Part shown: positions 8,596-16,783 of the stretch, piece after piece | Layout of the letters: each line of letters begins with the position of its first letter | How positions within the stretch are numbered: position 1 is the stretch's first letter | Assembly (NCBI GenBank): GCA_017528085.1 | Contig: JAFXPH010000002.1 | Span: 62,001-126,000, forward strand | DNA from: Clostridia bacterium | GTDB lineage: Bacteria > Bacillota > Clostridia > TANB77 > CAG-508 | DNA length: 64,000 bases | Direction: 5' to 3' | Notes under the pieces: generated by a model | The model's input: the letters and a program-made list of their open reading frames with translations, nothing else | The model's database searches: none | Told to the model about the DNA's origin: nothing | Translations under genes and position numbers: made by a program

Positions 8596-9597
8596 CTACA
8601 TATTTTGTGCTTGAACTGCTGTTATAGCTATAACACCAGCTATATCTTCTGCAGAACATCCTCTTGATAAATCATTTACTGGTCTTGCTATACCTTGGCA
8701 AAGTGGGCCATAAGCTTCTGCTTTTCCTAACCTTTGTGTTAATTTATATCCAATATTACCAGCATTTAAGTCTGGGAATATTAATGTATTACAATGACCT
8801 GCAACTGTGCTTCCTGGAGCTTTTGATGCACCTACTGAAGGTACTATAGCAGCATCTAGTTGTAATTCTCCATCTACAGTTAAATCTGGATATCTTTCTT
8901 TTACTATATTAGTTGCATTAATTACTTTTTCTGTTAATTCTGAAGATGCACTTCCATATGTTGAATATGAAAGCATTCCTACTTGAGCTTTAGCTCCAAC
9001 TAATTCTTCAAAGCTTCTTGCTGAAGAATGAGCAATTTCTGCTAAGCTTTCAGCATCTGGATTCTCTACTAATCCGCAATCACCAAATACGAATACTCCG
9101 TTTTCACCATATTCACAATCTGGAACTACCATTACAAAGAATGCAGAAACAAGTTTTGTATCTGGAGCTGTTTTTAATATTTGAAGAGCTGGTCTTAATG
9201 TATCAGCAGTTGAATGAATAGCTCCTGAAACTAATCCATCAGCATCTCCACATTTAACCATCATTGTTGCAAAATATATTTCGTTGTTATAAATAATGTT
9301 GTTTGCTTCTTCTTCAGTCATGCCTTTTGCTTTTCTTAATTCATAAAATGCATTAGCATATTCTTGAGTTTTAACATCAAATTTAGGATCAACTATATCT
9401 AATCCTTCTATATTTAAACCATTTTCATTAGCTGTTTTTTCGATTTGATCTCTACTTCCTATTAGAACAACTTTTGCATAACCTTGATCTCTAGCTATTG
9501 TAGCTGCTCTTAATACTCTACCATCAGTTGCTTCTGGTAGTACAATTCTTTTTACATTGCTTTTTGCTTTTTCTTTAATACCTTCAATAAAATTCAT
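8596..9597 (-). CDS. pta: Phosphate acetyltransferase
   Basis: The enzyme converts acetyl-CoA and phosphate to acetyl phosphate and CoA, feeding the acetate kinases encoded downstream. The 333 residues match the short, single-domain Firmicute Pta lacking the N-terminal DRTGG/BioD-like part. Family signatures include KMVKCGDADGLVSG-like text near 110-125, FGDCG, LSYSTYGSA and the C-terminal FPDLNAGNIGYKL plus RPVNDLSRG. The ATG at 9597 has a perfect AGGAGG site, and a full-consensus promoter lies at 9638-9666. The gene heads the operon pta, small membrane protein, ackA. Confidence 0.97.
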   Translation of the reverse strand: MNFIEGIKEKAKSNVKRIVLPEATDGRVLRAATIARDQGYAKVVLIGSRDQIEKTANENGLNIEGLDIVDPKFDVKTQEYANAFYELRKAKGMTEEEANNIIYNNEIYFATMMVKCGDADGLVSGAIHSTADTLRPALQILKTAPDTKLVSAFFVMVVPDCEYGENGVFVFGDCGLVENPDAESLAEIAHSSARSFEELVGAKAQVGMLSYSTYGSASSELTEKVINATNIVKERYPDLTVDGELQLDAAIVPSVGASKAPGSTVAGHCNTLIFPDLNAGNIGYKLTQRLGKAEAYGPLCQGIARPVNDLSRGCSAEDIAGVIAITAVQAQNM

Positions 9598-9637
9598 TTG
9601 TATCCTCCTAAAAAATTATATATTTAAGCTACTTAAA

Positions 9638-9666
9638 ATTATATTAATTAGCATACTTTTTGTCAA
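9638..9666 (-). promoter_or_regulatory. Full-consensus sigma-A promoter for pta
   Basis: TTGACA, 17 bases, TATAAT on the minus strand with no mismatch to consensus, 41 bases before the pta start and just past the nth stop codon. It is expected to be very strong, in line with a main energy pathway. Confidence 0.9.
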
Positions 9667-9679
9667 TTTAAAAACCACT

Positions 9680-10324
9680 TTATTCTTTGTTTAATTTTTT
9701 ATAATAATTACAATACTTATTTACTTTACAATTAGAGCAATCTGGCTTTCTTGCATCGCAAGTTTTTCTTCCATGCCAAACAAATAGGTGATTTGCATCA
9801 AAGTAATCTTCCTTTTTTACTCTTTTTAATAAATCTTTTTCTATTTGTTCTGGATCTTTTTTATCAGAAAGACCTATCCTATTCGAGATTCTTCTTGCAT
9901 GAGTATCAACTGCTATCCCTTGTGGATTGTGAAAAGCTTCAAGCATTATTACATTTGCACATTTTCTACCAATGCCAGGAAATGTTTCTAATTCTTTCAT
10001 AGTTTCTGGTACTACTCCATCATACTCATCTAGAAGTTTTCTAGTAAGTCCATGTAAGCTTTTAGCTTTATTTTTATAGAATCCACATGAATGAATCATT
10101 TTTTCAATTTCCGGAATTGTAAGCTTACTCATCTTTTCAGGTGTAGGATATTTTTTAAACATATCCTTAGTTACAATATTTACTCTCTCATCAGTACACT
10201 GAGCTGATAACATGACTGCAACCATCATTTGATATGGAGTTTTAAAATCTAAACTACACTTACAATCAGGATAACATTTTCTTAAAATATTAATTATTTC
10301 TTCAGTTTCTTTCTTAGTTTTCAT
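9680..10324 (-). CDS. nth: Endonuclease III (DNA glycosylase/AP lyase)
   Basis: The enzyme removes oxidised pyrimidines and cleaves the abasic site in base excision repair. The helix-hairpin-helix has the catalytic lysine in FPGIGRKCANV, and the catalytic aspartate is in AVDTHARR. The C-terminus has the [4Fe-4S] ligands with the exact CX6CX2CX5C spacing. The protein is 214 residues from the ATG at 10324, which has AGGTGG upstream; an earlier in-frame start at 10345 lies inside a terminator stem. The ribosome site directly abuts the U-tract of the upstream terminator, so translation depends on read-through or on an unseen promoter. Confidence 0.95.
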   Translation of the reverse strand: MKTKKETEEIINILRKCYPDCKCSLDFKTPYQMMVAVMLSAQCTDERVNIVTKDMFKKYPTPEKMSKLTIPEIEKMIHSCGFYKNKAKSLHGLTRKLLDEYDGVVPETMKELETFPGIGRKCANVIMLEAFHNPQGIAVDTHARRISNRIGLSDKKDPEQIEKDLLKRVKKEDYFDANHLFVWHGRKTCDARKPDCSNCKVNKYCNYYKKLNKE

Positions 10325-10331
10325 ATACCAC

Positions 10332-10370
10332 CTAAAAAAGGTCAAAGGATATTTTAACTCCTTTGACCTT
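10332..10370 (-). terminator. Strong terminator/attenuator just upstream of nth
   Basis: A 12-bp perfect stem (10338-10349 with 10359-10370), 9-base loop, six T on the minus strand. The T-run runs directly into the nth ribosome binding site. Confidence 0.9.
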
Positions 10371-10381
10371 ATATTTAACCA

Positions 10382-12097
10382 TTATTTATCATCATCGTCA
10401 TCGTCTTCATCATCTAGAGTTTCAAAATCATCAAGATCATCTAAATCATCTAAAATACTTCCAAATTCTGAATCTTCTGTATCGTTTGTTTCATTGTCAT
10501 CTTCTATGTCATCTACTTCCTCTGGATTATGAGTCATATATTCTAAATCATCTAAGTCACTATTAGGATTATCATCTTCTATTTCATCTGGTTCTTCAGA
10601 CTTTGGTAATATAGATGGTTCTTCATAATTATCATCATATTCATCTGGTTCTGGAATCTCTGGATCTAATTCTGAACGAGTATCTTCTACAGTTTCTTCA
10701 TCTACTCTTTGAGGTACTTTATCATCCAAATCAGCAGTTAAAGATGGTCTAGGCTCTAAAGGAGCACTAGCAACTTTTTTACTTTTTCTTCCAACATTAT
10801 TTGGATTTGCAAAGAACATTCTAAATAATGTACCATAAGCTATTAATGAAACAATTACTACTATTACTGGTGATACTGGTGTTAATTCTAGTCCACAGAA
10901 TACTGCTGCAAATATTACTGCAAATATAAATATTCTACCAGTTTTCTTACCTTCTTTTTCAGCAAATAATGCTTTTGAAATTGATGTAGCTGCAATTCCT
11001 ATTCCATAGTAGCATGATAAAATCATTACAACTACTAGTAATAAAGCTACTGGGATACCAATTATTGAAACTATTAATAGAACTATTGCACCTATCGTTA
11101 AGATTAGTCCTAATATACCCATTCCTAGGTTCTTAAATATACTTGATATAGCTGTATCTCTTGAGCAAATAATATCTTGTTTTCTTTGAAGTAAGAATAA
11201 CATTACTAAGATTGCAACTAAAGCATTAATACCAATTATTGCTGCTCTTACTTGATTTGATTTAGCAGCTTCTTTAGCATTTATAACTACACTTGAGTTT
11301 TCACTTATTCCTGTTATGCTAGAGAATGTTGAAGTATTTTTAACTCCACCTTCTACAGCAATTCCTTTTTCAGCAAATGTTGCTTCATCAACTGTTCCTT
11401 CTGGAACATTTAATGTACCAACTACATGTGTATAATCACCTATAGCTACTTCATCTGCATATGTATATACATTTCTTCCATACACACCAGATAAATCAGC
11501 TTTTTTACTTGATAGTAATGATGTTCTTAATATTTGAGAATTTTCATCTATTTTAATTGATTCTTTTGCATATTGAACTGTATCATTTACAACAGCTCCT
11601 TCAAAAGTAATATTGTTTGCAAATATATATACATTTCCATGAATTGTTGAATTTACAATTCTTACGTCACCTGTACATGCGATATATGCATCTCCTACTA
11701 CTTTTGTATTTTCAATAATACAATCTGAAGCCATAACATATACTGAACCATCTACTAATTTGTCTACTATATCAACTTTTTTATCAGAATCCATTGATAC
11801 ATAGTTTAAATGAATTTCTGGTTCTAAGTATTCTACTGGAATATCAGAATCAAGATCTTCATTCTCAGCAACTAATAATGTAGCTTCCTCATCTATAACA
11901 TTTTCTACTACTTCATCTGTCTCTTCATCTACTGCTTCAGCATCTTCTTCTACAACATTTTCAACAACTTTGTTTTCAACAACATTTTCTTCTTGTTCTG
12001 TTGTCTTCTTAGCTGTAGTAAGTGGAGCTGCGAAGCACATTGTAGATACCATACAGATTACTAAAAATATAGCTAAACTAACCTTAATTTTTTTCAT
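10382..12097 (-). CDS. Secreted polymer-forming (bactofilin-like) protein with membrane region and acidic tail
   Basis: A 571-residue protein of unusual layout. Residues 1-23 are a signal peptide. Residues 30-90 are an acidic linker with repeated VVENV text. Residues 100-265 are a right-handed beta-helix type repeat (DGSVYVMAS, GDAYIAC, HGNVYIFANN, YGRNVYTYADE) like polymer-forming cytoskeletal/bactofilin domains. Residues 283-430 hold about four membrane segments. Residues 445-571 are an extremely Asp/Glu-rich tail. With the signal peptide, the beta-helix would lie outside the cell and the acidic tail position depends on the number of segments. The ATG at 12097 has GGGGGA upstream. I do not know a function; a scaffold for envelope assembly is a reasonable guess. 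Confidence 0.75.
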   Translation of the reverse strand: MKKIKVSLAIFLVICMVSTMCFAAPLTTAKKTTEQEENVVENKVVENVVEEDAEAVDEETDEVVENVIDEEATLLVAENEDLDSDIPVEYLEPEIHLNYVSMDSDKKVDIVDKLVDGSVYVMASDCIIENTKVVGDAYIACTGDVRIVNSTIHGNVYIFANNITFEGAVVNDTVQYAKESIKIDENSQILRTSLLSSKKADLSGVYGRNVYTYADEVAIGDYTHVVGTLNVPEGTVDEATFAEKGIAVEGGVKNTSTFSSITGISENSSVVINAKEAAKSNQVRAAIIGINALVAILVMLFLLQRKQDIICSRDTAISSIFKNLGMGILGLILTIGAIVLLIVSIIGIPVALLLVVVMILSCYYGIGIAATSISKALFAEKEGKKTGRIFIFAVIFAAVFCGLELTPVSPVIVVIVSLIAYGTLFRMFFANPNNVGRKSKKVASAPLEPRPSLTADLDDKVPQRVDEETVEDTRSELDPEIPEPDEYDDNYEEPSILPKSEEPDEIEDDNPNSDLDDLEYMTHNPEEVDDIEDDNETNDTEDSEFGSILDDLDDLDDFETLDDEDDDDDDK

Positions 12098-12130
12098 CTT
12101 TGGAATCCCCCTATTAAATCTATACTTAAT

Positions 12131-12159
12131 ATTTTATACTATACTTTTTATATCTTCAA
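12131..12159 (-). promoter_or_regulatory. Possible promoter for the bactofilin-like gene
   Basis: TTGAAG, 17 bases, TAAAAT on the minus strand, overlapping the last codons of rpe and 34 bases before the ATG at 12097. Confidence 0.4.
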
Positions 12160-12805
12160 CCATTTTTTTAGGATTTTTACTATTTAATAATGCTGTACCT
12201 ATGACTAAAATTGAAGCACCATTTTCTATAACATTTTTAGCATTTTCTTCCTTAATTCCGCCATCTACTTCAAATTCTAAATCTAATCCTTCTTGGTCAG
12301 AATATTCCTTTAATGCTTTTAGTTTTTCTAAAGTTTCTGGTATTAGTTTTTGTCCACCTTTTCCTGGTTCTACTGTCATAACTAAAATCATATGTGCATA
12401 TGGCATATATTTTTTTATTACTTCTATATCAGTACCTGGTTTAATAGCTATTCCAAGTTTAACATTTTCTAATCTTAAATCTTCAACTAAATTTTTAAAT
12501 TCATCAAATGAATAATTTTCTAATGCTTCTACATGGCATGTAATTCTATCTACACCTTCTATTAGGAAATCATCAACTGATTCAAATACATTCTCACACA
12601 TTAAATGAACATCTAAACCAATATTAGTAATATGAGATAGTGTTGTTTCATATTCTTTCATAAGTTCATATGTATTGTTTTCTACAAATTTTCCATCCAT
12701 AACATCAATATGAAAAAAGTCCACTTTATATGTTTCTAAATTATAAAACTCATGTACTGCATCTTCCTTATTTACATTTAAAATTGATGCTGATATTTTA
12801 TTCAT
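12134..12805 (-). CDS. rpe: Ribulose-phosphate 3-epimerase
   Basis: The enzyme interconverts ribulose 5-phosphate and xylulose 5-phosphate in the pentose phosphate pathway. It is a 223-residue TIM barrel with SASIL at the N-terminus, HIDVMDG (metal-binding His and catalytic Asp), DVHLM, AIKPGT, VEPGKGGQ and EVDGGI, the usual order. I chose the ATG at 12805: the in-frame TTG at 12811 would sit only 2 bases after the AGGAG site. Location next to prkC/prpC/rlmN is the classical Firmicute neighbourhood, but rsgA, normally between prkC and rpe, is absent. A hairpin terminator lies between prkC and rpe. Confidence 0.94.
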   Translation of the reverse strand: MNKISASILNVNKEDAVHEFYNLETYKVDFFHIDVMDGKFVENNTYELMKEYETTLSHITNIGLDVHLMCENVFESVDDFLIEGVDRITCHVEALENYSFDEFKNLVEDLRLENVKLGIAIKPGTDIEVIKKYMPYAHMILVMTVEPGKGGQKLIPETLEKLKALKEYSDQEGLDLEFEVDGGIKEENAKNVIENGASILVIGTALLNSKNPKKMVEDIKSIV

Positions 12806-12821
12806 ATTCAATCTCCTTATA

Positions 12822-12857
12822 CAAAATAAAGTGGAAGTAATTTTTTACTTCCACTTT
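12822..12857 (-). terminator. Terminator/attenuator between prkC and rpe
   Basis: A 13-bp perfect stem (12828-12840 with 12845-12857) with a 4-base loop and a moderately T-rich tail, 7 bases after the prkC stop and directly followed by the rpe ribosome binding site. Confidence 0.8.
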
Positions 12858-12864
12858 TAATTTA

Positions 12865-14913
12865 TTATGGTATATAAATTACTTTATCACCTGTTGATAA
12901 ATCAGCTGATTTATCACTAGACATTGTATTACCATTTACTACAACCCTTATATACTTGTTACCTGTTCCTGCTTTTAGAACAGCTACTATATCTTGGTCT
13001 GTATAAGAGTTAGATGCTTGATATACTCTATCATTTCCTATATAGATTTCAACAGTCGCCTTTGGAACTGGTAAAGGTATTACATTTGCCATTGGTGAAG
13101 GTGGTGTATAATTTAACAATGCTTGTAAGTTAACATGAACTGTACATGTTGATCTTACATTATGTTTGTTAACTGAAATAGTGATTATTTCATTTTCTTT
13201 AACAACCTTCTCTGGCTCAATTGATTGTTTTGTTACAGAATTATCTGTTTTATCATCGTTGTATTCATATACAACTTTAATGTTAGCTTCTGGGAATCCA
13301 GCATCAGTAAGTGCTTTTTTAGCATCAGCTTCATTAGAACTTACTACATTTGGAACAGTAACATCTTTATACTTACTTCCCATACTTACTACTATTTGAA
13401 TTTCTTCAGTAGCATTCATTTCAGTTCCTTCATTTGGTGTAACAGATATTACAACATCTTTTTCTTTCTCTTCGTTAGTTTCCTCAGTAATCTTGTATTT
13501 TAAATCCATTGAATCAAGTTCTGCTTTAACTTCATCAATCTTTTTTCCAACCATTACTTTTGGAAGTGTAACTATATGTTGACCTTTTGACACAACAAGT
13601 GTAATTGGTTCAGTAACATTAATTGCATAGTTTTCTTTAAATTCAGGTTTTTGACTAATTACTTTTCCTTCTGGAACAGTTTCAGAATACTCTTCTTCTA
13701 TTGAAATATTTTCAAATCCTGCTTCATTTAATAGTTTAATAGCATCATCCTTAGTCATAGCTTCTTCGATATTTTCAATTGCAACTTTAGGCATAACTGC
13801 TTGTTTTGGTCTTTTTATTTTAATTATTCCTATAGTACCAAATACAGCAATTAAGAATAGTAGCATTATAATTGCAAGTACCATAAATATCTTTTGAATT
13901 GGATGTGTATTAAAATACTCATTTAAGTCAAATTTCTTTTTCTTATTGCCTGTTGCTTTTTCTCCTTCACCAGATGATTTTGGAGCTCTTGAATCATTAT
14001 TCTTTTCAAGCTCGATTTCATATATTGTAGGAACTTTTTGTGTTGGTGAATCAGCACTACGTGTTACTAATTCTACGAAATCTTTATCTGGTGATTTAAG
14101 TGCCATTCTCAAATCTTGAAGCATTTCTGTTGCAGATTGATATCTTAAAGATGGATCTTTCTGCATAGCTTTTAATATTATTCTATTTACACTAATTGGT
14201 ATATCTTCATTATATTTAATAGGTTCAATTGGATCTTCTTGAACTTGTTTTAATGCAACTGATACTGGAGTATCAGCATCGAATGGTACTCTGCTTGTTA
14301 GCATTTCATACATTACAATACCTAATGAATAAATGTCAGATTTAGCATCAGTATATCCTCCTCTAGCATGTTCTGGAGAGAAGTAATGAACTGATCCGAT
14401 TGTTGTTCCAAATGCTGTAATTGTAGAATTTGAAACAGCTTTTGCGATACCAAAATCTGTAACTTTTGCAATTCCATCTTCAGTTATAATTATATTATGT
14501 GGTTTTATATCTCTATGGATAATATTATGGCTATGTGCACATTCTAGTGCAGATGCTATTTGAATTGCAATATTTACAGCCCATTTCCATGATAATTGCT
14601 TATCTTGAACTATAATTTCTTTTAAAGTTTTTCCTTGTATTAGTTCCATTACGATGTAATACATATTATCTTCATTAATAACATCATATATTTGAACTAT
14701 GTTAGGATGTGTAAGTGAAGCTGCTGATTGAGCTTCTGTTTTGAATTTTTTAATAAATTCACTGTCTGTGGTAAATTCATCTTTTAGAATTTTTATAGCT
14801 ACATATCTATTTAGTACATGGCATTTTGCTTTATAAACTGTAGCCATACCACCGTTACCAATTTTCTCTAGGACTTCATAACGATTGTTCAACATTTTTC
14901 CAATAATGTTCAT
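12865..14913 (-). CDS. prkC: PASTA-domain Ser/Thr protein kinase PrkC (Stk1)
   Basis: A membrane kinase that senses muropeptides/lipid II and phosphorylates cell-division, wall and translation proteins. Cytoplasmic kinase domain (about 10-270) has GNGGMA, the VAIK lysine, HRDIKPHN and DFGIAK, and an activation loop with TTIGS. A single membrane segment (344-367) is followed by three PASTA repeats (about 375-446, 447-516, 517-587). A C-terminal extra domain of about 95 residues (590-684), rich in Asn/Ser and beta-prone, follows; I do not recognise it. Two ATGs compete: 14919 lies 2 bases from AGGAGA, while 14913 lies 8 bases away and is preferred. It is directly downstream of its cognate phosphatase prpC. 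Confidence 0.95.
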   Translation of the reverse strand: MNIIGKMLNNRYEVLEKIGNGGMATVYKAKCHVLNRYVAIKILKDEFTTDSEFIKKFKTEAQSAASLTHPNIVQIYDVINEDNMYYIVMELIQGKTLKEIIVQDKQLSWKWAVNIAIQIASALECAHSHNIIHRDIKPHNIIITEDGIAKVTDFGIAKAVSNSTITAFGTTIGSVHYFSPEHARGGYTDAKSDIYSLGIVMYEMLTSRVPFDADTPVSVALKQVQEDPIEPIKYNEDIPISVNRIILKAMQKDPSLRYQSATEMLQDLRMALKSPDKDFVELVTRSADSPTQKVPTIYEIELEKNNDSRAPKSSGEGEKATGNKKKKFDLNEYFNTHPIQKIFMVLAIIMLLFLIAVFGTIGIIKIKRPKQAVMPKVAIENIEEAMTKDDAIKLLNEAGFENISIEEEYSETVPEGKVISQKPEFKENYAINVTEPITLVVSKGQHIVTLPKVMVGKKIDEVKAELDSMDLKYKITEETNEEKEKDVVISVTPNEGTEMNATEEIQIVVSMGSKYKDVTVPNVVSSNEADAKKALTDAGFPEANIKVVYEYNDDKTDNSVTKQSIEPEKVVKENEIITISVNKHNVRSTCTVHVNLQALLNYTPPSPMANVIPLPVPKATVEIYIGNDRVYQASNSYTDQDIVAVLKAGTGNKYIRVVVNGNTMSSDKSADLSTGDKVIYIP

Positions 14914-14932
14914 TCTCATTTCTCCTTAGCAT

Positions 14933-15667
14933 TTATTCATTATTTACTACAATGGCTGTTATATTATCTAAGCCACCATTCTTATTTGCTTTATCAATTA
15001 ATTTATCAACTGGATTATTTTTGTTTGCTCTTATGATGTCATATATTTCATTATCATGAAGCATATTTGTTAATCCATCTGAACACATAAATAAAATATC
15101 ATCTTTTAAGAATCCTTTGTAGAATACATCTGGCCCAACCTCAGTTGCACATCCTAATGCTTTAATTAGCATGTTCTTTTTAGGATGGTTATAAGCTTCT
15201 TCTTTAGTTATTGTTCCTTCTTTAACTAATTTTTGAACATAACTATGATCAGTAGTAAGCTTTCTAATGATATTCTTTCTGATTCTATATACTGAACTAT
15301 CTCCTACATGTCCAATGTATAATTTATTTCCAATAATAAGAGAAATATCTAATGTTGTTCCCATTTCAGCAAGTTCTGCATTGTCTTGTGATTTCTTATA
15401 AACCATAAGATTTGCATGTTCGATAGCTTTCTTGATAAGAGTTGTAACTGCTTCCTTATCTTGAGTATCGATAAAGTTGATATTGTCTGAAATGTACTTA
15501 GACGAAGTCTTTACTGCTACTTTACTAGCAATTTCTCCACCTTTGTATCCTCCCATACCATCGGCTAATATATATAATTTAATTGTTGAGTTCTCGCCTG
15601 ATACATAGAAAAAGTCTTGGTTCATGTCTCTTACTTTTCCGATATCAGATTTAGCATAAACTATCAA
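14933..15667 (-). CDS. prpC: PP2C-type protein phosphatase PrpC (Stp)
   Basis: The Mn2+-dependent phosphatase that reverses PrkC phosphorylation. The PPM motifs are in order: SDIGKVRDMNQD with metal-binding Asp, ILADGMGGYKGGE, GHVGDSSVYR, DHSYVQ, DILFMCSDGLTNML and a final GGLDNITAIVV. The protein has about 244 residues. No ATG is available. The TTG at 15667 with TAGGTGAG 7 bases upstream gives the family-typical short N-terminus; a GTG at 15676 has no ribosome site of its own. It lies between rlmN and prkC in the classical order and is probably translated from the same mRNA. Confidence 0.94.
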   Translation of the reverse strand: MIVYAKSDIGKVRDMNQDFFYVSGENSTIKLYILADGMGGYKGGEIASKVAVKTSSKYISDNINFIDTQDKEAVTTLIKKAIEHANLMVYKKSQDNAELAEMGTTLDISLIIGNKLYIGHVGDSSVYRIRKNIIRKLTTDHSYVQKLVKEGTITKEEAYNHPKKNMLIKALGCATEVGPDVFYKGFLKDDILFMCSDGLTNMLHDNEIYDIIRANKNNPVDKLIDKANKNGGLDNITAIVVNNE

Positions 15668-15686
15668 TCTTCTCACCTAATCACAA

Positions 15687-16724
15687 TTATTGTGCCTTTA
15701 TATTTTTTCTCCTTAATTGACCACAAGCAGCTTCAATATCAGATCCTAATTCTCTTCTAATTGTAGCAGTTATTCCATGATCGTTTAAATAATCTCTAAA
15801 TCTAATTATGTTTTCATTTGTACTTTTTGTAAATTTACCATCTTCAATATGATTGATTGGGATTAAATTCACATGTGCGAGCATACCTGATAATAATTTA
15901 ACTAACTCCTTTGCATCATCTAAGTTATCATTATTGTCTTTAGCTAAAGCATACTCAAAAGATATTCTTTTGTTTGTTTTTTCTATATAGTATTTACACG
16001 CCTCCATTAGTTTTTCTATTGGATAAGCATCATTTACTGGCATCATTGCACTTCTTTTTGCATTATTACTTGCATGAAGTGAAATAGATAAAGTACATTG
16101 AAGTTTTTTGTCTGCAAGTTCATATATCTTAGGTACTATTCCTGATGTTGAAATACTTATATGTCTTGCTCCAATATTTAATCCTTTTGGATTATTAATT
16201 ATTTCAATTGATTTCATTACATTTTCAAAATTGTCTAAAGGTTCTCCAACACCCATATAAACAATATTTGATACTTTAATTCCTTGATCTTGTTCTATAG
16301 CAACTATCTGTTCTACGATTTCACCTGCTTCTAATCCTCTAGAAAAAGGTATACCAGTTGAAGCACAGAATTTACATCCCATCTTGCAACCAATCTGAGA
16401 AGAAACACATACTGAATATCCATGATGATATTCCATAAGAACAGTCTCAATTAAGTTTCCTTCTTCATCTTGAACATCGAATAAGTACTTTTTAGTACCA
16501 TCTACTGATTCAAGCATCTTTACTATTTTAAAATTACCAATTGAATAGTTTTCATTTAGTTTTTGTCTTAATTCAAGAGATAGGTTTGTCATCTCATCAA
16601 ATGACATTACCTTATCTTGAAATAACCATTTAAATATTTGTTCTGCTCTAAATGGTTTCTCTCCGATAAGTTTCATCTCTTCCTTTAAGTCTTCTAAATC
16701 AAAGCTTTTAATATTTTTCTTCAA
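15687..16724 (-). CDS. rlmN: 23S rRNA (A2503)/tRNA (A37) methyltransferase RlmN
   Basis: A radical-SAM enzyme that C2-methylates A2503 of 23S rRNA and A37 of some tRNAs. The cluster motif is CKMGCKFC (CX3CX2C). The two catalytic cysteines are present: the one in CVSSQIGC and the one in AACGQL near the C-terminus. GVGEPLDN and SLHAS are also typical. The start is a TTG at 16724, 5 bases after GGAGG; the longer frame from another TTG at 16736 is rejected because GGAGG itself would be its second codon. The resulting N-terminus MKKNIKSF fits the family. First gene of the rlmN, prpC, prkC unit. Confidence 0.96.
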   Translation of the reverse strand: MKKNIKSFDLEDLKEEMKLIGEKPFRAEQIFKWLFQDKVMSFDEMTNLSLELRQKLNENYSIGNFKIVKMLESVDGTKKYLFDVQDEEGNLIETVLMEYHHGYSVCVSSQIGCKMGCKFCASTGIPFSRGLEAGEIVEQIVAIEQDQGIKVSNIVYMGVGEPLDNFENVMKSIEIINNPKGLNIGARHISISTSGIVPKIYELADKKLQCTLSISLHASNNAKRSAMMPVNDAYPIEKLMEACKYYIEKTNKRISFEYALAKDNNDNLDDAKELVKLLSGMLAHVNLIPINHIEDGKFTKSTNENIIRFRDYLNDHGITATIRRELGSDIEAACGQLRRKNIKAQ

Positions 16725-16750
16725 AAAAGCCTCCAAAAATACTTATTATT

Positions 16751-16778
16751 ATTTTATCATATAATATTTTTTTTACAA
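16751..16778 (-). promoter_or_regulatory. Possible promoter for rlmN-prpC-prkC
   Basis: TTGTAA, 16 bases, TAAAAT with a TGA extension on the minus strand, 27 bases before the rlmN start and in the gap to the unrelated glycan operon. Confidence 0.45.
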
Positions 16779-16783
16779 TAAAT

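Noticed and set aside
11970..12515. 181-codon open frame on the plus strand
   Set aside because: It spans the antisense of two unrelated real genes (the bactofilin-like gene and rpe) and has no start signals.
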